Assembly: GCF_014653215.1 (NCBI RefSeq)
Contig: NZ_BNAI01000001.1
Coordinates: 517,237 to 581,236, forward strand
From: Pseudolysinimonas yzui
GTDB taxonomy: Bacteria; Actinomycetota; Actinomycetes; Actinomycetales; Microbacteriaceae
Length of the DNA stretch: 64,000 nucleotides
Direction: 5' to 3'
This document shows positions 54,978 through 64,000 of this stretch, piece by piece. The position numbers and the translations under genes are program-made. The notes under the pieces were generated by a model. That model made no database searches, was not told the DNA's origin, and saw only the letters and a program-made list of their open reading frames with translations. Position 1 is the stretch's first letter. Each line of letters begins with the position of its first letter.

Positions 54978-56507
54978 GTGGCGGTGACTCCAGCAGTCGA
55001 CACCGACGTTCTCGTCGTCGGAGCGGGCCCGAGCGGCCTCATGGCGGCGGTGTGCCTCGCGCGGCTGGGCGTCGACGTCATCGTCGTCGATGGCAAGAGC
55101 GAGCCGACCCGCGAGTCGCGGGCTCTCGCCGTGCAGGCCCGCTCGATGGAGATCTACGCCCAACTCGGCCTCGTCGACCGGGTCTTGCGCGAGTGCGACA
55201 CCGCGCCGCAGATCGTCCCCGGCTCCCGCACCCGCACCTTCCGCCCGGTGAGCTTCGCCGGATTCGGCAAGAACCTCACGCCCTACCCGGGAATCCACGT
55301 GCTCGAGCAGAGCCGCAACGAGCGGATCCTGGTGGATGCCTACCTGGGTCTCGGCGGCGACCTGCGCTGGCGGCACGACCTGCGTGACCTCCGGGTCGAC
55401 GCCCGAGCCGACCACCGCGCCGACCACCCGGTCGAGGTGACGCTCGCAACGCCCGACGGCGCACCCGTCGTGATCCGAGCCCGCTGGTGCATCGGCGCCG
55501 ACGGCGCATCCTCCCGCGTGCGCGAGCTGCTTCGCATCCCGTTCGAAGGGTCGACCAACCCGCTGCGGTTCTACGTGGCCGATGCCGTCGGCGTCGCCGG
55601 GCTCGCCGAGGGCGCCATGAACATGCGGGTCAGCCGGGATGACTTCATGCTCGCCTTCCCGATGGGCGGCCCCGGTCATCACCGCATCCTCGGCACCGTC
55701 GACGAGAGCGCCCCCGATCACGACCTCGAAGACGCCGTACGGACTCGCCTGACGGCGGAGTTCGGCGTCGCGTACGAGCGATCCGCCTGGTTCTCGAGCT
55801 ACCGCGTTCACCATCGGCTCGCCGCCCGGTTCCGCCACGGACCGGTCTTCCTCGTCGGCGACGCCGCGCACGTGCACTCGCCGGTGGGCGCGCAGGGCAT
55901 GAACACCGGCCTGCAAGACGCCCACAATCTCGCCTGCAAACTGGCCGACGTCATCCAAGGTCGTCGCGGGCCGGAGTCTCTCGACCGCTACGAAGCCGAA
56001 CGCCGCCCGGTCGCCCGACGGCTGGTGACCACGACGGATGCGGTCTTCGCCCGGGTCACCTCCACCAGTCGGCTCGCCCGTTTCGTGCGCGACCGCGTCG
56101 TGCCGCTGATCGCCCCGGGTGCGGTGCGGGTCATGCCCCGGCTGGTGGGCACCGAGCGCATCTACGGCTACCTCGCGCAGCTGCGCATCCACTACTGGAT
56201 GTCGGATGCCGAACGCACGCGGCGTCGCGGTCGCCGCCACCCCATCGTCGGGCGTCGCCTGGCGTGGTCAGGCGACAACTTCGCCGCGCTTGGCACGATG
56301 ACCTGGCAGGTGCACGGCTATGGTGCGGCTGCCGAAGCAGTTGAGGCCACGGCGTCGGCACTGGGGCTGGCCGCGCACGTCTTCCCGCCCGACATCCATC
56401 GCCGGCTCGACGCCTCGCGGCTCTACCTGGTGCGCCCCGACGGGTTCGTCGCGGCCGCCGCCCCGTCGGCCGACGCCACCGAGCGCTTCCGGGCACTGCT
56501 CGGGTGA
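54978..56507 (+). CDS. FAD-dependent monooxygenase, aromatic hydroxylase type
   Basis: The 509-residue class A flavoprotein hydroxylase shows the FAD-binding VLVVGAGPSGLMAAVCLARL at the N-terminus, a central DG-type segment (CIGADGASSRVREL) and the ribityl-binding GD motif FLVGDAAHVHSPVGAQGMNT near residue 290. The C-terminal thioredoxin-like region resembles those of RdmE/MhpA-type enzymes. It should use NAD(P)H and O2 to hydroxylate an aromatic or polyketide-like compound. I chose GTG 54978, with GGGAGG 8 nt upstream; GTG 54984 is possible. No ring-cleavage gene is nearby, so the pathway is unknown. Confidence 0.88.
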   Translation: MAVTPAVDTDVLVVGAGPSGLMAAVCLARLGVDVIVVDGKSEPTRESRALAVQARSMEIYAQLGLVDRVLRECDTAPQIVPGSRTRTFRPVSFAGFGKNLTPYPGIHVLEQSRNERILVDAYLGLGGDLRWRHDLRDLRVDARADHRADHPVEVTLATPDGAPVVIRARWCIGADGASSRVRELLRIPFEGSTNPLRFYVADAVGVAGLAEGAMNMRVSRDDFMLAFPMGGPGHHRILGTVDESAPDHDLEDAVRTRLTAEFGVAYERSAWFSSYRVHHRLAARFRHGPVFLVGDAAHVHSPVGAQGMNTGLQDAHNLACKLADVIQGRRGPESLDRYEAERRPVARRLVTTTDAVFARVTSTSRLARFVRDRVVPLIAPGAVRVMPRLVGTERIYGYLAQLRIHYWMSDAERTRRRGRRHPIVGRRLAWSGDNFAALGTMTWQVHGYGAAAEAVEATASALGLAAHVFPPDIHRRLDASRLYLVRPDGFVAAAAPSADATERFRALLG

Positions 56508-59500
56508 TCAGCGCAGGTCGCGCATCCGAGCGCTGTTGGCCTGATCACCCCGCGAGCGTCGTTCGAACCAGATCCCGACCGTGATCAGGATGCTTCCCGC
56601 CGCGCCCGCCGCCACGTAGAAGACCACGGGGTCGATGTCGCGTCCGGCGACGAGTACCACGAGGATGACCAGGATCTCCACCCCGAAGGTCACCAGGCTG
56701 AGCACGAACGGCGCGGCGTAGCGCAGCAGGGCGCCGGCCAGCAGCGCGACGAGGGCCAGCGTCAGCACGAGGATCGCCCGCCAGGTCGCCGGGTTGGTTC
56801 CGGTCGCGAGCACCGACGGCAGCACCGTCACGACGATGCCAGGAGCGAGCACCGCCCACGACTTACGGAACCCGACCGGCCACGACGTGAGGGTGCCCGG
56901 CTGCTCCACCGGGTCACGTCGCAGCACCAGCGCGCCCGCGCCGACGAGGGCGAGACCCAGGGGGAGCGAGAACCACTCCACGTTGAGGTCGCGCACACTC
57001 CAGCCGGCGACCGCGACGCACCAGGCGGCGAGGAACACCACCCAGGTCGGCGGCAGGATGGTCACTTCCCCGCGGTCGGCCGCACGGAGGGCTGCCAGAA
57101 CCGTGACGAGCATGAACAGCAGCAGCACGAGCGCGAGCGTCCACAGCACCCACATCGGCGCGACACCCGGTGCGACCGCCGAGATCGGACCGACCACGAG
57201 GAACACGAGCGCGGGCACCTGCGCCCACCGGCCCGCTCCCGGCAGCGAGCGGCCGGCCGAGGCGGCGAGCATCGCGGCGACGACGCTGAACGTCAGCACC
57301 GGCCAGACGACCAGATCGGGATGCCCCAGGCCGAGGTCGTCGGCCTCGACGCCGTAGCGCACCGCCTGGATGGTGCCCGCCGACGCAGCTCCGATCGACG
57401 CGATGAGGGCGGGGAGGCACAGCGAGCGGAGGCGCTCCCAGCCTTGGGTGAGCGAGCGCCGCATGAGCACGGTGCCGATGAGCAACAGGACGAGGGATGC
57501 CGCCAGCAGAGCCAGCGCACGCCACGGAAGCACGGCATCCTCTCCCGACCCGCTCGCGACGAGCACGACGAGCGAGGTCGCGATCGCGATCGCCAGACCG
57601 GGCGCCACGAGGGAGGCGCCGGCGCGACCGCGCAGGGTGAGTACGACGCCGATGATGACGGCGGCGACCGCCGGCGGGTAGACGTACGGCTCGACATCGC
57701 GGATTCCGGCGAGACCCCAGACGCACCAGAGGGCGGCGGTCCAGCATCCGGCCGCGAGCCACCAGCCGTAGCGGCGCTTCGCGAAGATGCTCGCCCCGGC
57801 CGCGCCGATGCCGATGATGAGGAACACCAGCAGCGCGGTGCCGAGGTCGGGGGTCTCGAGCACGAGCGAGAGCAGCGCCGTGATGCCGCCGGTGACGAAC
57901 GCCGAGATCTCGATCCACTGCCGCACCGATGCCACGTCCGCATCGGCCACGTCACCGCGCCGCAGCGAGCCGGCGATGAGCGGAGTGGTCGGCAGCACGA
58001 GGGCGACGACCGTCGCGATCACGGGCAGCGTGACGGGGGCTCCGCCGCCGCCCTCCCACGCGGGCACGATGCCGGTCTCGATGATGCGCGGGATCACGTT
58101 GACCACGACGACCGCGAGCGACGGCAGCAGCAGAGCCGCCGCCCCGCTGCGCACGATGCGGGTCAGACCGGGGCGCCGGGTCAGGGTGAGGGTGAGCGAG
58201 AGGGCGAAGATCGCGGCGTTCGCGAGCGCCGTCTCCCAGGTGCGTTCGGCGATCATCGTCGCGACGCCGATCACGAACGGCACCGCGGTGACCGCGAGCT
58301 GCGCGTACCAGAGCGGTGCGCGCACCCGGCGCACGAGGGTGACGACGAGGGCGAATACCGATGCGGCGGTCGCCGTGTAGGCGATCACCGGGATCGTGTC
58401 GAGTCCGAGCAGGTCGAGGCCGCGTGCCACCAGAACGAGCGCGTACCCGTAGCCGACGACGACGTAGAGCGGCCGGAACGTCGCGGGCAGCGCCATCGCG
58501 AGCACGACCAGGGTCGCGACGATCGCGGCGCCGACGGCGACGGTGAGGCTCTCGTCGGTCCACGACAGCAGCGCGAGGAACAGCAGGATGACGTGAGCCG
58601 CCAGCAGGAACGCGGCACGCAACGACAGCGCGGCGTCCCGAGCCCGCGGCACCAGCAGCACGACGAGACCGATGCCGGCGGCGATCACGACGCCGACGAT
58701 CGCCTGCCCGACCGGAGCAAGGCCCGACCACGCGGGTGCCGCGGTGAGGGTCGCGGCGGCGAGCCAGGCGGTGAGGATGAGCCAGGGCTGCCACGACCGA
58801 CCGTCGCGGCGCACCGCCACGGCGAGCGCGAACACGCCGACGGTTGCGGCGGCGAGCCCGACGATCGCCGCCAGGCTCGGGGTCGCCTCGAAGATCGACC
58901 GTTGCCCCAGCCACCCGAAGACCGGCGAGAACAGCTGCGTCATACCGACGAGGGCGGCGGGCACGGCGGCGAGCATCGCGACGACGAGGGCTCCACCACG
59001 CACCGGCGGGCGCTGCACCCGTGCAGGCCACGGGATGAGGGCGATGGCGGCGAGTCCGACCGCCGCCGCCGCGGGGGCGAGCGCGAGCCACCAGGCCTGG
59101 TCGTCGCCCGAAAGATCGAGGGCGAACGGCAGGATGCCGGCGGCCAGGGCACCGAGCGCTCCGACGAAGGCACTCCACGCCGCGGGGGCGAGGGTTCGGG
59201 TCGCGACCCCGCACAGGGCCGCAAGTGCCGCGATGACGAGGGCTGAGCCGAGCACCCATTCGACGCGGTCGAGCCCGAACCCCACCGTCGGCAGCGCCAA
59301 GAGGGCGAATGCGCCGAACAGCGCGGCGCCGAGGGTGACGGTCACCCGGTCGGCGAGCAGCGGGCTGTCGAACCGGGTGGTGAGACGGCGCGCGACCTCG
59401 AACCCGACCAGTGCGACGGCGACCGCGCCGAGGTGGCCGACGATCGCCGACCACGGTCCGTCGACGGCGTATCCGAAGAACGCGGGCACGAAGATCAAGC

Positions 59501-60176
59501 CGACGAGCGCCAACCAGAGCCAGACCCGCAGGCGCACCAGCACGGCGATGAGCAGCGTCAGTAGCGAGGCGATGAGCGTCGCGATCGCGGCGAAGGTCCA
59601 CCCGCTCACGCCCTCGGGCACGATCTCCGAGATCGCCCAGATGTCGAGCGCCACGAACACCATCGCGAGTGCGCCGACCGCTTCGGCCGAGAACGTCAGG
59701 CGTCCCCGGGCGAGCAGCCAGGCGAAACCGAGGAAGAGCACCGTGACGACCGCGATCACCACCCGTCGCGCCGAGATGTCGACGTCGACGTTGAAGAACC
59801 GGAAGACGACGATCGCCACGGCGACGAGCACCGCGCCGGCGATCGCGAGCACCGACTGCAGGCTGACCTGCGAACTGGATGCGGGTGCCGCCGTCAGCAC
59901 GGGCGCGACCGCGGTCGCCGGCGCGGCGGCCGCTGCGGGCTGACCGGTCGGCGGGGGAGCGAGGGCCGCCTTCGTGCTGAGCCGCCCGATGATCTCCTGC
60001 CGCCGGGTCAGCAGCTCCGCCGCCTCGGCCGAGACGGCGCGCAGCTCGTCGGCGACCTCCCCGACCAGGATCGCCCCGCAGTTAGGGCAGTGCTCCGGCC
60101 CGACCGGTCCGCGCTCGCACCGGGGGCACGAGGTCGAACTGCGCAAGTATTTGGCCGCTGCATCACTCCACGCCAT
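56508..60176 (-). CDS. Giant polytopic membrane protein with zinc ribbon (SCO7613-type)
   Basis: The 1222-residue protein starts with a zinc ribbon (CPRC near residue 18 and CPNC near residue 30), a helical/coiled segment (about 38–70) and an Ala/Pro-rich linker. The rest consists of some 30 or more hydrophobic helices ending in ERRSRGDQ. This matches the actinobacterial 'SCO7613 C-terminal domain' membrane proteins as I recall them. Function is unknown; the ribbon on the cytoplasmic side could bind protein or nucleic acid. ATG 60176 lies 6 nt after TAGACT on the minus strand. Confidence 0.8.
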   Translation of the reverse strand: MAWSDAAAKYLRSSTSCPRCERGPVGPEHCPNCGAILVGEVADELRAVSAEAAELLTRRQEIIGRLSTKAALAPPPTGQPAAAAAPATAVAPVLTAAPASSSQVSLQSVLAIAGAVLVAVAIVVFRFFNVDVDISARRVVIAVVTVLFLGFAWLLARGRLTFSAEAVGALAMVFVALDIWAISEIVPEGVSGWTFAAIATLIASLLTLLIAVLVRLRVWLWLALVGLIFVPAFFGYAVDGPWSAIVGHLGAVAVALVGFEVARRLTTRFDSPLLADRVTVTLGAALFGAFALLALPTVGFGLDRVEWVLGSALVIAALAALCGVATRTLAPAAWSAFVGALGALAAGILPFALDLSGDDQAWWLALAPAAAAVGLAAIALIPWPARVQRPPVRGGALVVAMLAAVPAALVGMTQLFSPVFGWLGQRSIFEATPSLAAIVGLAAATVGVFALAVAVRRDGRSWQPWLILTAWLAAATLTAAPAWSGLAPVGQAIVGVVIAAGIGLVVLLVPRARDAALSLRAAFLLAAHVILLFLALLSWTDESLTVAVGAAIVATLVVLAMALPATFRPLYVVVGYGYALVLVARGLDLLGLDTIPVIAYTATAASVFALVVTLVRRVRAPLWYAQLAVTAVPFVIGVATMIAERTWETALANAAIFALSLTLTLTRRPGLTRIVRSGAAALLLPSLAVVVVNVIPRIIETGIVPAWEGGGGAPVTLPVIATVVALVLPTTPLIAGSLRRGDVADADVASVRQWIEISAFVTGGITALLSLVLETPDLGTALLVFLIIGIGAAGASIFAKRRYGWWLAAGCWTAALWCVWGLAGIRDVEPYVYPPAVAAVIIGVVLTLRGRAGASLVAPGLAIAIATSLVVLVASGSGEDAVLPWRALALLAASLVLLLIGTVLMRRSLTQGWERLRSLCLPALIASIGAASAGTIQAVRYGVEADDLGLGHPDLVVWPVLTFSVVAAMLAASAGRSLPGAGRWAQVPALVFLVVGPISAVAPGVAPMWVLWTLALVLLLFMLVTVLAALRAADRGEVTILPPTWVVFLAAWCVAVAGWSVRDLNVEWFSLPLGLALVGAGALVLRRDPVEQPGTLTSWPVGFRKSWAVLAPGIVVTVLPSVLATGTNPATWRAILVLTLALVALLAGALLRYAAPFVLSLVTFGVEILVILVVLVAGRDIDPVVFYVAAGAAGSILITVGIWFERRSRGDQANSARMRDLR

Positions 60177-60288
60177 GCCCGGAGTCTAGGGATACTCGGG
60201 TGTGGGCCGACCGACATCCGGTCGCGCCTGGGGAATTCGCCCGTGTCGCCCCGGTTGTACGTCAGAGACCTGAGTGAGGATGGACCGC

Positions 60289-61143
60289 ATGACGCTGAGC
60301 CCGACGGATCTGGCCGCCAAAACCCCCGAAGAGCAACTGGCCTACTTCCACGAACGTCGGGAGCTGGCGGTCACCCAACCGCTCGGCAGCCTCGCCCTCA
60401 CCGTCACCCAGCTGGTCGACGACGAGCAGACGATCTGGGGTGTTCCGGGGCGCTGGGCACCCCTTCCGCAGGGGGAGTCGGGGCTGAAGGTCATCGCGAC
60501 CGCGGCCGACGGCATCCTGGTCGACGGCGCGCTCGTCGACGGCGAGGCCGTGGTGCGCGGCAAAGACGACCCCGCCCCGTCGGAGGTCGTGTTCGGCGAT
60601 GCCGTGCGCGGCGCCGTCATCACCCAGTCGGGCGGCGGCTACGCGCTGCGCGTATGGGATGCGCACTCGGAGGGGATCGAGAACTTCGGCGGAATCGACG
60701 CCTTCCCCTATGACCCCGACTGGGTCGTCACCGCGGCCTGGGAAGAGAATCCCGAAGGCACGACCATGGGCTTCCAGCACCTCAAAGACGACGAGGATGC
60801 CACGCACAGCCCGCGCGAAGAGGTCATCCCCGGCAGCATCCGCTTCACCCGCGACGGCGTCGACTACGACCTCGTCGCCTTCAAGGCCGGTCGGGCGCTG
60901 CAGATCGTCTTCGCCGACGCGACGAGCGGCGACACCACCTACAGCGTCGGGCGCTTCCTGTTCGTCGCCCCCAACCCCGACGGCACCATCACGCTCGACT
61001 TCAACCGCGCCATCCTGCCGCCCTGCGCGTTCTCCTACGCGTTCAACTGCCCGCTGCCGCCCAAGCAGAACCGCTTCGGCATCCCGGTCGAAGCCGGCGA
61101 GAAGAACGTGCTCGCGAAAGACGGCTCACTGTTGCACGGTTAG
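60289..61143 (+). CDS. DUF1684 domain protein
   Basis: The 284-residue protein ends with the family signature DFNRAILPPCAFSYAFNCPL, followed by PPKQNRF. The family is widespread and uncharacterised; no signal peptide or catalytic motif stands out, so it is probably cytoplasmic. I start it at ATG 60289 with AGGA 8 nt upstream; ATG 60280 and GTG 60274 are in frame. It stands between a divergent membrane protein and a GAF regulator. Confidence 0.8.
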   Translation: MTLSPTDLAAKTPEEQLAYFHERRELAVTQPLGSLALTVTQLVDDEQTIWGVPGRWAPLPQGESGLKVIATAADGILVDGALVDGEAVVRGKDDPAPSEVVFGDAVRGAVITQSGGGYALRVWDAHSEGIENFGGIDAFPYDPDWVVTAAWEENPEGTTMGFQHLKDDEDATHSPREEVIPGSIRFTRDGVDYDLVAFKAGRALQIVFADATSGDTTYSVGRFLFVAPNPDGTITLDFNRAILPPCAFSYAFNCPLPPKQNRFGIPVEAGEKNVLAKDGSLLHG

Positions 61144-61251
61144 CGCGGCGCGCAGTAGCCGCCAACGGGTCGGGTCGCGCCCGCCTGGTCCACCGCCCTG
61201 GGCGACGAGATACGCTGTGCGCACCTCGTCGATGGAGCGGAGGTGACGACG

Positions 61252-62571
61252 ATGGCGGCCAGCGGTGGCGACCGACGGGTGCTCGCGCGCGCTCACGACA
61301 CCGTCGTCGGAGCGGGTGCCGATCTCGAGGCCGATGCCGTGCGGCAGCTGGTGCTGGAGTCGTGGCAGCGCTCGCTCGGCTACCGTCTCAACGCCGACCG
61401 GATCGTCGCCGACCTCGAGCTGACCGACGAGCAGCTGCGCGCGTACCGCAACGCGCACCCGCTGCACGCGGCACTTCCCGTGCTGCAGAAGCTGCTCATC
61501 CGGCACGCGTTCGACGCGGAGCTCATCGTCGCGGTGGGCGACTCCGCGGGGCGACTGCTCTGGATCGATGGTGACCGCGACCTGCGTCGCCGCGCCGAGG
61601 GCATGGGATTCCTCGAAGGCGCCAACTGGTCGGAGCCGGCGGTCGGCACGAGCGCTCCCGGCACGGCGCTCGCCCTCGGTCGCGGCATCCAGATCTCCGG
61701 AGCCGAGCATTTCGGGCGCGTCGTGCACCCCTGGAGCTGCACCGCCGTGCCGGTGCGTGAGCCGGGCACCGGCGCGATTCTGGGCGTCGTCGACATCACC
61801 GGCGGTGACACCGCCGCGGACGCGACGATGCTGCCGCTCGTCGAAGCCGCCGTCGCGGCCGTAGAGGCCGAGTTGAGGGTGCAGCGGCTCGACGACGTCG
61901 CGACTCACCGGCCGCCCGCACCGGCGATCGTCGCGCGACCGGAGTTGCGCGTTCTCGGTCGCGACGTCGGCGAGCTCGTGCACACCGGCGGCACCACCGA
62001 ACTCAGTGCGCGCCACGCCGAGATCGTCACGCTGCTCGCCTGGCATCGCACCGGTCTGGGCGTCGAACGGCTGAGCGAGCTGCTCTACGGCCGTGAGGAT
62101 GCCGTCGTCACCCTGCGCGCGGAGATGGTGCGGCTGCGGCGGGAGCTTCCCGCCGACCTCGCCCCGCTCTCTCGGCCCTACCGGTTGCCGCGCGCCATCG
62201 ACCTCGACGCCCGCCGGGTGCTCGACTTCCTCGATCGCGGCGCGCACAAGGTCGCGCTCGGGTCGTACCTCGGCCCCGTCCTGCCCGGATCCGACGCACC
62301 CGGCATCGTCGCCATCCGCGAAGAGCTCCGGGCGACTCTGCGCGAAGCGATGGTCGCCGACGCCGCACCCGACGTTCTGCTCGCCTACGCGCGCACCGAC
62401 GACGCCGCCTACGACCTCGGGGTGTGGATCGAATGCCTGCGGGTGCTGCCCGCGAAGTCGCCCAAGCGGGCCTCCGTGCTCTCGCGCATCGAACGTCTCG
62501 AACGCGAACTCGGACGCGTCGGGCACACCATGCAACCGGATGCAACCTCCGCGCAACCTCCGCGCTCCTAG
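61252..62571 (+). CDS. GAF-domain regulator, AcoR-like N-terminus without sigma-54 domain
   Basis: The 439-residue protein begins like AcoR-type activators: [19 protein letters not shown], then a GAF domain ([50 protein letters not shown]). Instead of a sigma-54 AAA+ domain it carries a winged-helix-like region ([20 protein letters not shown] and [15 protein letters not shown]) and a helical tail. It lies directly upstream of an acetaldehyde-dehydrogenase-type gene on the same strand, so it is probably its regulator. ATG 61252 has CGGAGG 8 nt upstream; GTG 61243 overlaps that site. Confidence 0.82.
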   Translation: MAASGGDRRVLARAHDTVVGAGADLEADAVRQLVLESWQRSLGYRLNADRIVADLELTDEQLRAYRNAHPLHAALPVLQKLLIRHAFDAELIVAVGDSAGRLLWIDGDRDLRRRAEGMGFLEGANWSEPAVGTSAPGTALALGRGIQISGAEHFGRVVHPWSCTAVPVREPGTGAILGVVDITGGDTAADATMLPLVEAAVAAVEAELRVQRLDDVATHRPPAPAIVARPELRVLGRDVGELVHTGGTTELSARHAEIVTLLAWHRTGLGVERLSELLYGREDAVVTLRAEMVRLRRELPADLAPLSRPYRLPRAIDLDARRVLDFLDRGAHKVALGSYLGPVLPGSDAPGIVAIREELRATLREAMVADAAPDVLLAYARTDDAAYDLGVWIECLRVLPAKSPKRASVLSRIERLERELGRVGHTMQPDATSAQPPRS

Positions 62572-62630
62572 CGTCGACGCACGGGCCTCAGCCGAGGCCG
62601 ATCGACAGCGACGTCGCAAGGAGAGAGACG

Positions 62631-64000
62631 ATGACCGTCTACGCCCCGCCCGGAACCCCGGACTCCAAGATCACCTTCAAACCCCGATACGAGCACTGGA
62701 TCGGGGGCACCTGGGTCAAGCCGAAAGGCGGCCAGTACTTCGAAGACATCTCGCCGGTGAACGGCAAGCCGTTCGCCGAGGTCGCGCGCGGCACCGCCGA
62801 GGACATCGAGGCCGCGCTCGACGCCGCCGAGAAGGCGGCGCCCGCCTGGGGCAAGACCTCGACGACCGAGCGCGCTGCGATCCTCAACAGGATCGCGGAT
62901 GTCATCGACGCGAACCTCGAACTGCTCGCCGTGGCCGAGACCTGGGACAACGGCAAGCCGATCCGCGAGCCGCTGAACGCCGACCTGCCGCTGGCATCCG
63001 ACCACTTCCGGTACTTCGCGAGCCTCGTGCGGGCGCAGGAGGGCACGTTCACCCAGCTCGACGACGACACCGTCGCGTACCACTTCCACGAACCGCTCGG
63101 CGTCGTCGGGCAGATCATCCCGTGGAACTTCCCGCTGCTCATGGCGGTCTGGAAGCTGGCGCCGGCCCTCGCCGCGGGCAACACCGTCGTGCTCAAGCCG
63201 GCCGAGCAGACCCCGGTGTCGATCCTCGTGCTCATCGAGCTGATCGGCGACATCCTGCCGCCCGGCGTCGTCAACGTCGTCAACGGCTTCGGCGTCGAGG
63301 CGGGCAAGCCGCTCGCCTCGAGCAACCGCATCCGCAAGATCGCCTTCACCGGCGAGACGACGACGGGTCGGCTCATCCTGCAGTACGCGGCGGCGAACAT
63401 CATCCCCGCGACCCTCGAACTCGGCGGCAAGAGCCCCAACATCTTCTTCAAGGATGTCGCCGACGCCGACGACGCGTACTACAGCAAGGCGCTCGAAGGG
63501 TTCACGCTGTTCGCGTTCAACAGCGGCGAGGTGTGCACCTGCCCCTCCCGGTCGCTCATCCAGGAAGACATCTACGACCAGTTCTTCCAGGACGCCCTGG
63601 TGCGCACGAAGCGGGCCAAGCAGGGCAACCCGCTCGACACCGAGACGCAGGTCGGGGCGCAGGCGTCGAACGACCAGCTCGAGAAGATCCTCAGCTACAT
63701 CGACATCGGGGTGAAGGAGGGCGCGACGATCGCGGCCGGCGGGGGCCGCGTCGACCTCGGCGGCGACCTCTCGGGCGGCTACTACGTCGAACCGACGATC
63801 TTCGAGGGCCGCAACGACATGCGGCTGTTCCAGGAGGAGATCTTCGGTCCGGTCGTCGCCGTCACCACGTTCAAGGACTACGACGAGGCCATCCGCATCG
63901 CCAACGACACCCTGTACGGGCTCGGCGCCGGCGTGTGGAGTCGCAACGGCAACACCGCCTACCGGGCCGGCCGCGACATCCAGGCGGGGCGGGTGTGGAT
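62631..64000 (+). CDS. Aldehyde dehydrogenase, ExaC/AcoD type (partial, runs off the window)
   Basis: About 456 codons are visible before the window ends. The enzyme oxidises acetaldehyde or a similar aldehyde with NAD. Key stretches are [20 protein letters not shown], the catalytic Glu in [12 protein letters not shown] (about residue 266) and the catalytic Cys in [12 protein letters not shown] (about residue 303), followed by [14 protein letters not shown]. The CTCPSR form is typical of the ExaC/AcoD group. ATG 62631 has AAGGAG 8–9 nt upstream. The GAF regulator just upstream is the probable controller. Confidence 0.92.
   Translation, partial: MTVYAPPGTPDSKITFKPRYEHWIGGTWVKPKGGQYFEDISPVNGKPFAEVARGTAEDIEAALDAAEKAAPAWGKTSTTERAAILNRIADVIDANLELLAVAETWDNGKPIREPLNADLPLASDHFRYFASLVRAQEGTFTQLDDDTVAYHFHEPLGVVGQIIPWNFPLLMAVWKLAPALAAGNTVVLKPAEQTPVSILVLIELIGDILPPGVVNVVNGFGVEAGKPLASSNRIRKIAFTGETTTGRLILQYAAANIIPATLELGGKSPNIFFKDVADADDAYYSKALEGFTLFAFNSGEVCTCPSRSLIQEDIYDQFFQDALVRTKRAKQGNPLDTETQVGAQASNDQLEKILSYIDIGVKEGATIAAGGGRVDLGGDLSGGYYVEPTIFEGRNDMRLFQEEIFGPVVAVTTFKDYDEAIRIANDTLYGLGAGVWSRNGNTAYRAGRDIQAGRVW

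Overview
This is a GC-rich chromosomal window from an actinobacterium, most likely a member of the Micrococcales close to the Microbacteriaceae. Support comes from strong G/C bias at third codon positions, many GTG and TTG starts, a YlxR–IF-2–RbfA order, DUF222/HNH and SCO7613-type proteins, and at least fifteen genes whose start lies 6–7 nt after a TANNNT -10 box (leaderless transcription). No rRNA and no CRISPR array are present. Apart from islands and short spacers the window is almost fully coding, and no gene-free stretch exceeds 300 bases. Functional calls are from reading the translations; no database search was run.

Layout. 1–1.9 kb: a TetR repressor diverges from a quinone-oxidoreductase-type dehydrogenase across a near-perfect 31-bp palindrome. 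2–5.6 kb: a surface-protein operon holds two secreted proteins with SipW-type signal peptides, a SipW/ER-type signal peptidase and a protein ending in an LAETG-like sorting signal. 5.7–13.6 kb: translation genes proS, nusA, ylxR, infB and rbfA, with an MFS exporter between proS and nusA and no rimP. 13.6–19.4 kb: a large LuxR/MalT-like ATPase regulator followed by a hydrolase, an aldehyde dehydrogenase and a zinc alcohol dehydrogenase. 19.4–26.9 kb: DUF4259, TetR, a repair/RNA block (Fpg-like, RNB nuclease, MutY), a nucleoside-kinase-like protein, PanE-like reductase and a DHA2 exporter with its TetR repressor. 27.5–32.1 kb: truB, two membrane proteins, ribF and dnaG. 32.2–34.6 kb: a peptide-type substrate-binding lipoprotein and a lone ABC ATPase. 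34.8 kb: tRNA-Asn. 36–40 kb: two consecutive two-component systems. 40–45 kb: a Mg2+-type P-type ATPase divergent from phosphoketolase. 45–47.9 kb: peptide deformylase, a DMT-type transporter and a GT4 glycosyltransferase.

The most unusual region is 47.9–50.7 kb. An elongator-type tRNA-Met gene is cut exactly in its anticodon loop: the 5' half is at 47893–47931 and the matching 3' half at 50623–50664, with a 7-bp CTCATAA core at both junctions. The 2.7-kb insert has lower GC, carries direct repeats near both ends that look like recombinase arm sites, an intact substitute tRNA-Met, two small unknown genes, and an OLD-like ATPase/Toprim nuclease. It has no visible integrase. I read it as a minimal, non-autonomous defence island that breaks a host tRNA gene and brings its own replacement.

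50.7–64 kb: an MFS transporter, an LCP cell-wall ligase, an HNH/DUF222 protein, a flavin monooxygenase, a 1222-residue polytopic protein, a DUF1684 protein, and an AcoR-like GAF regulator in front of an acetaldehyde-dehydrogenase-type gene cut by the window end.
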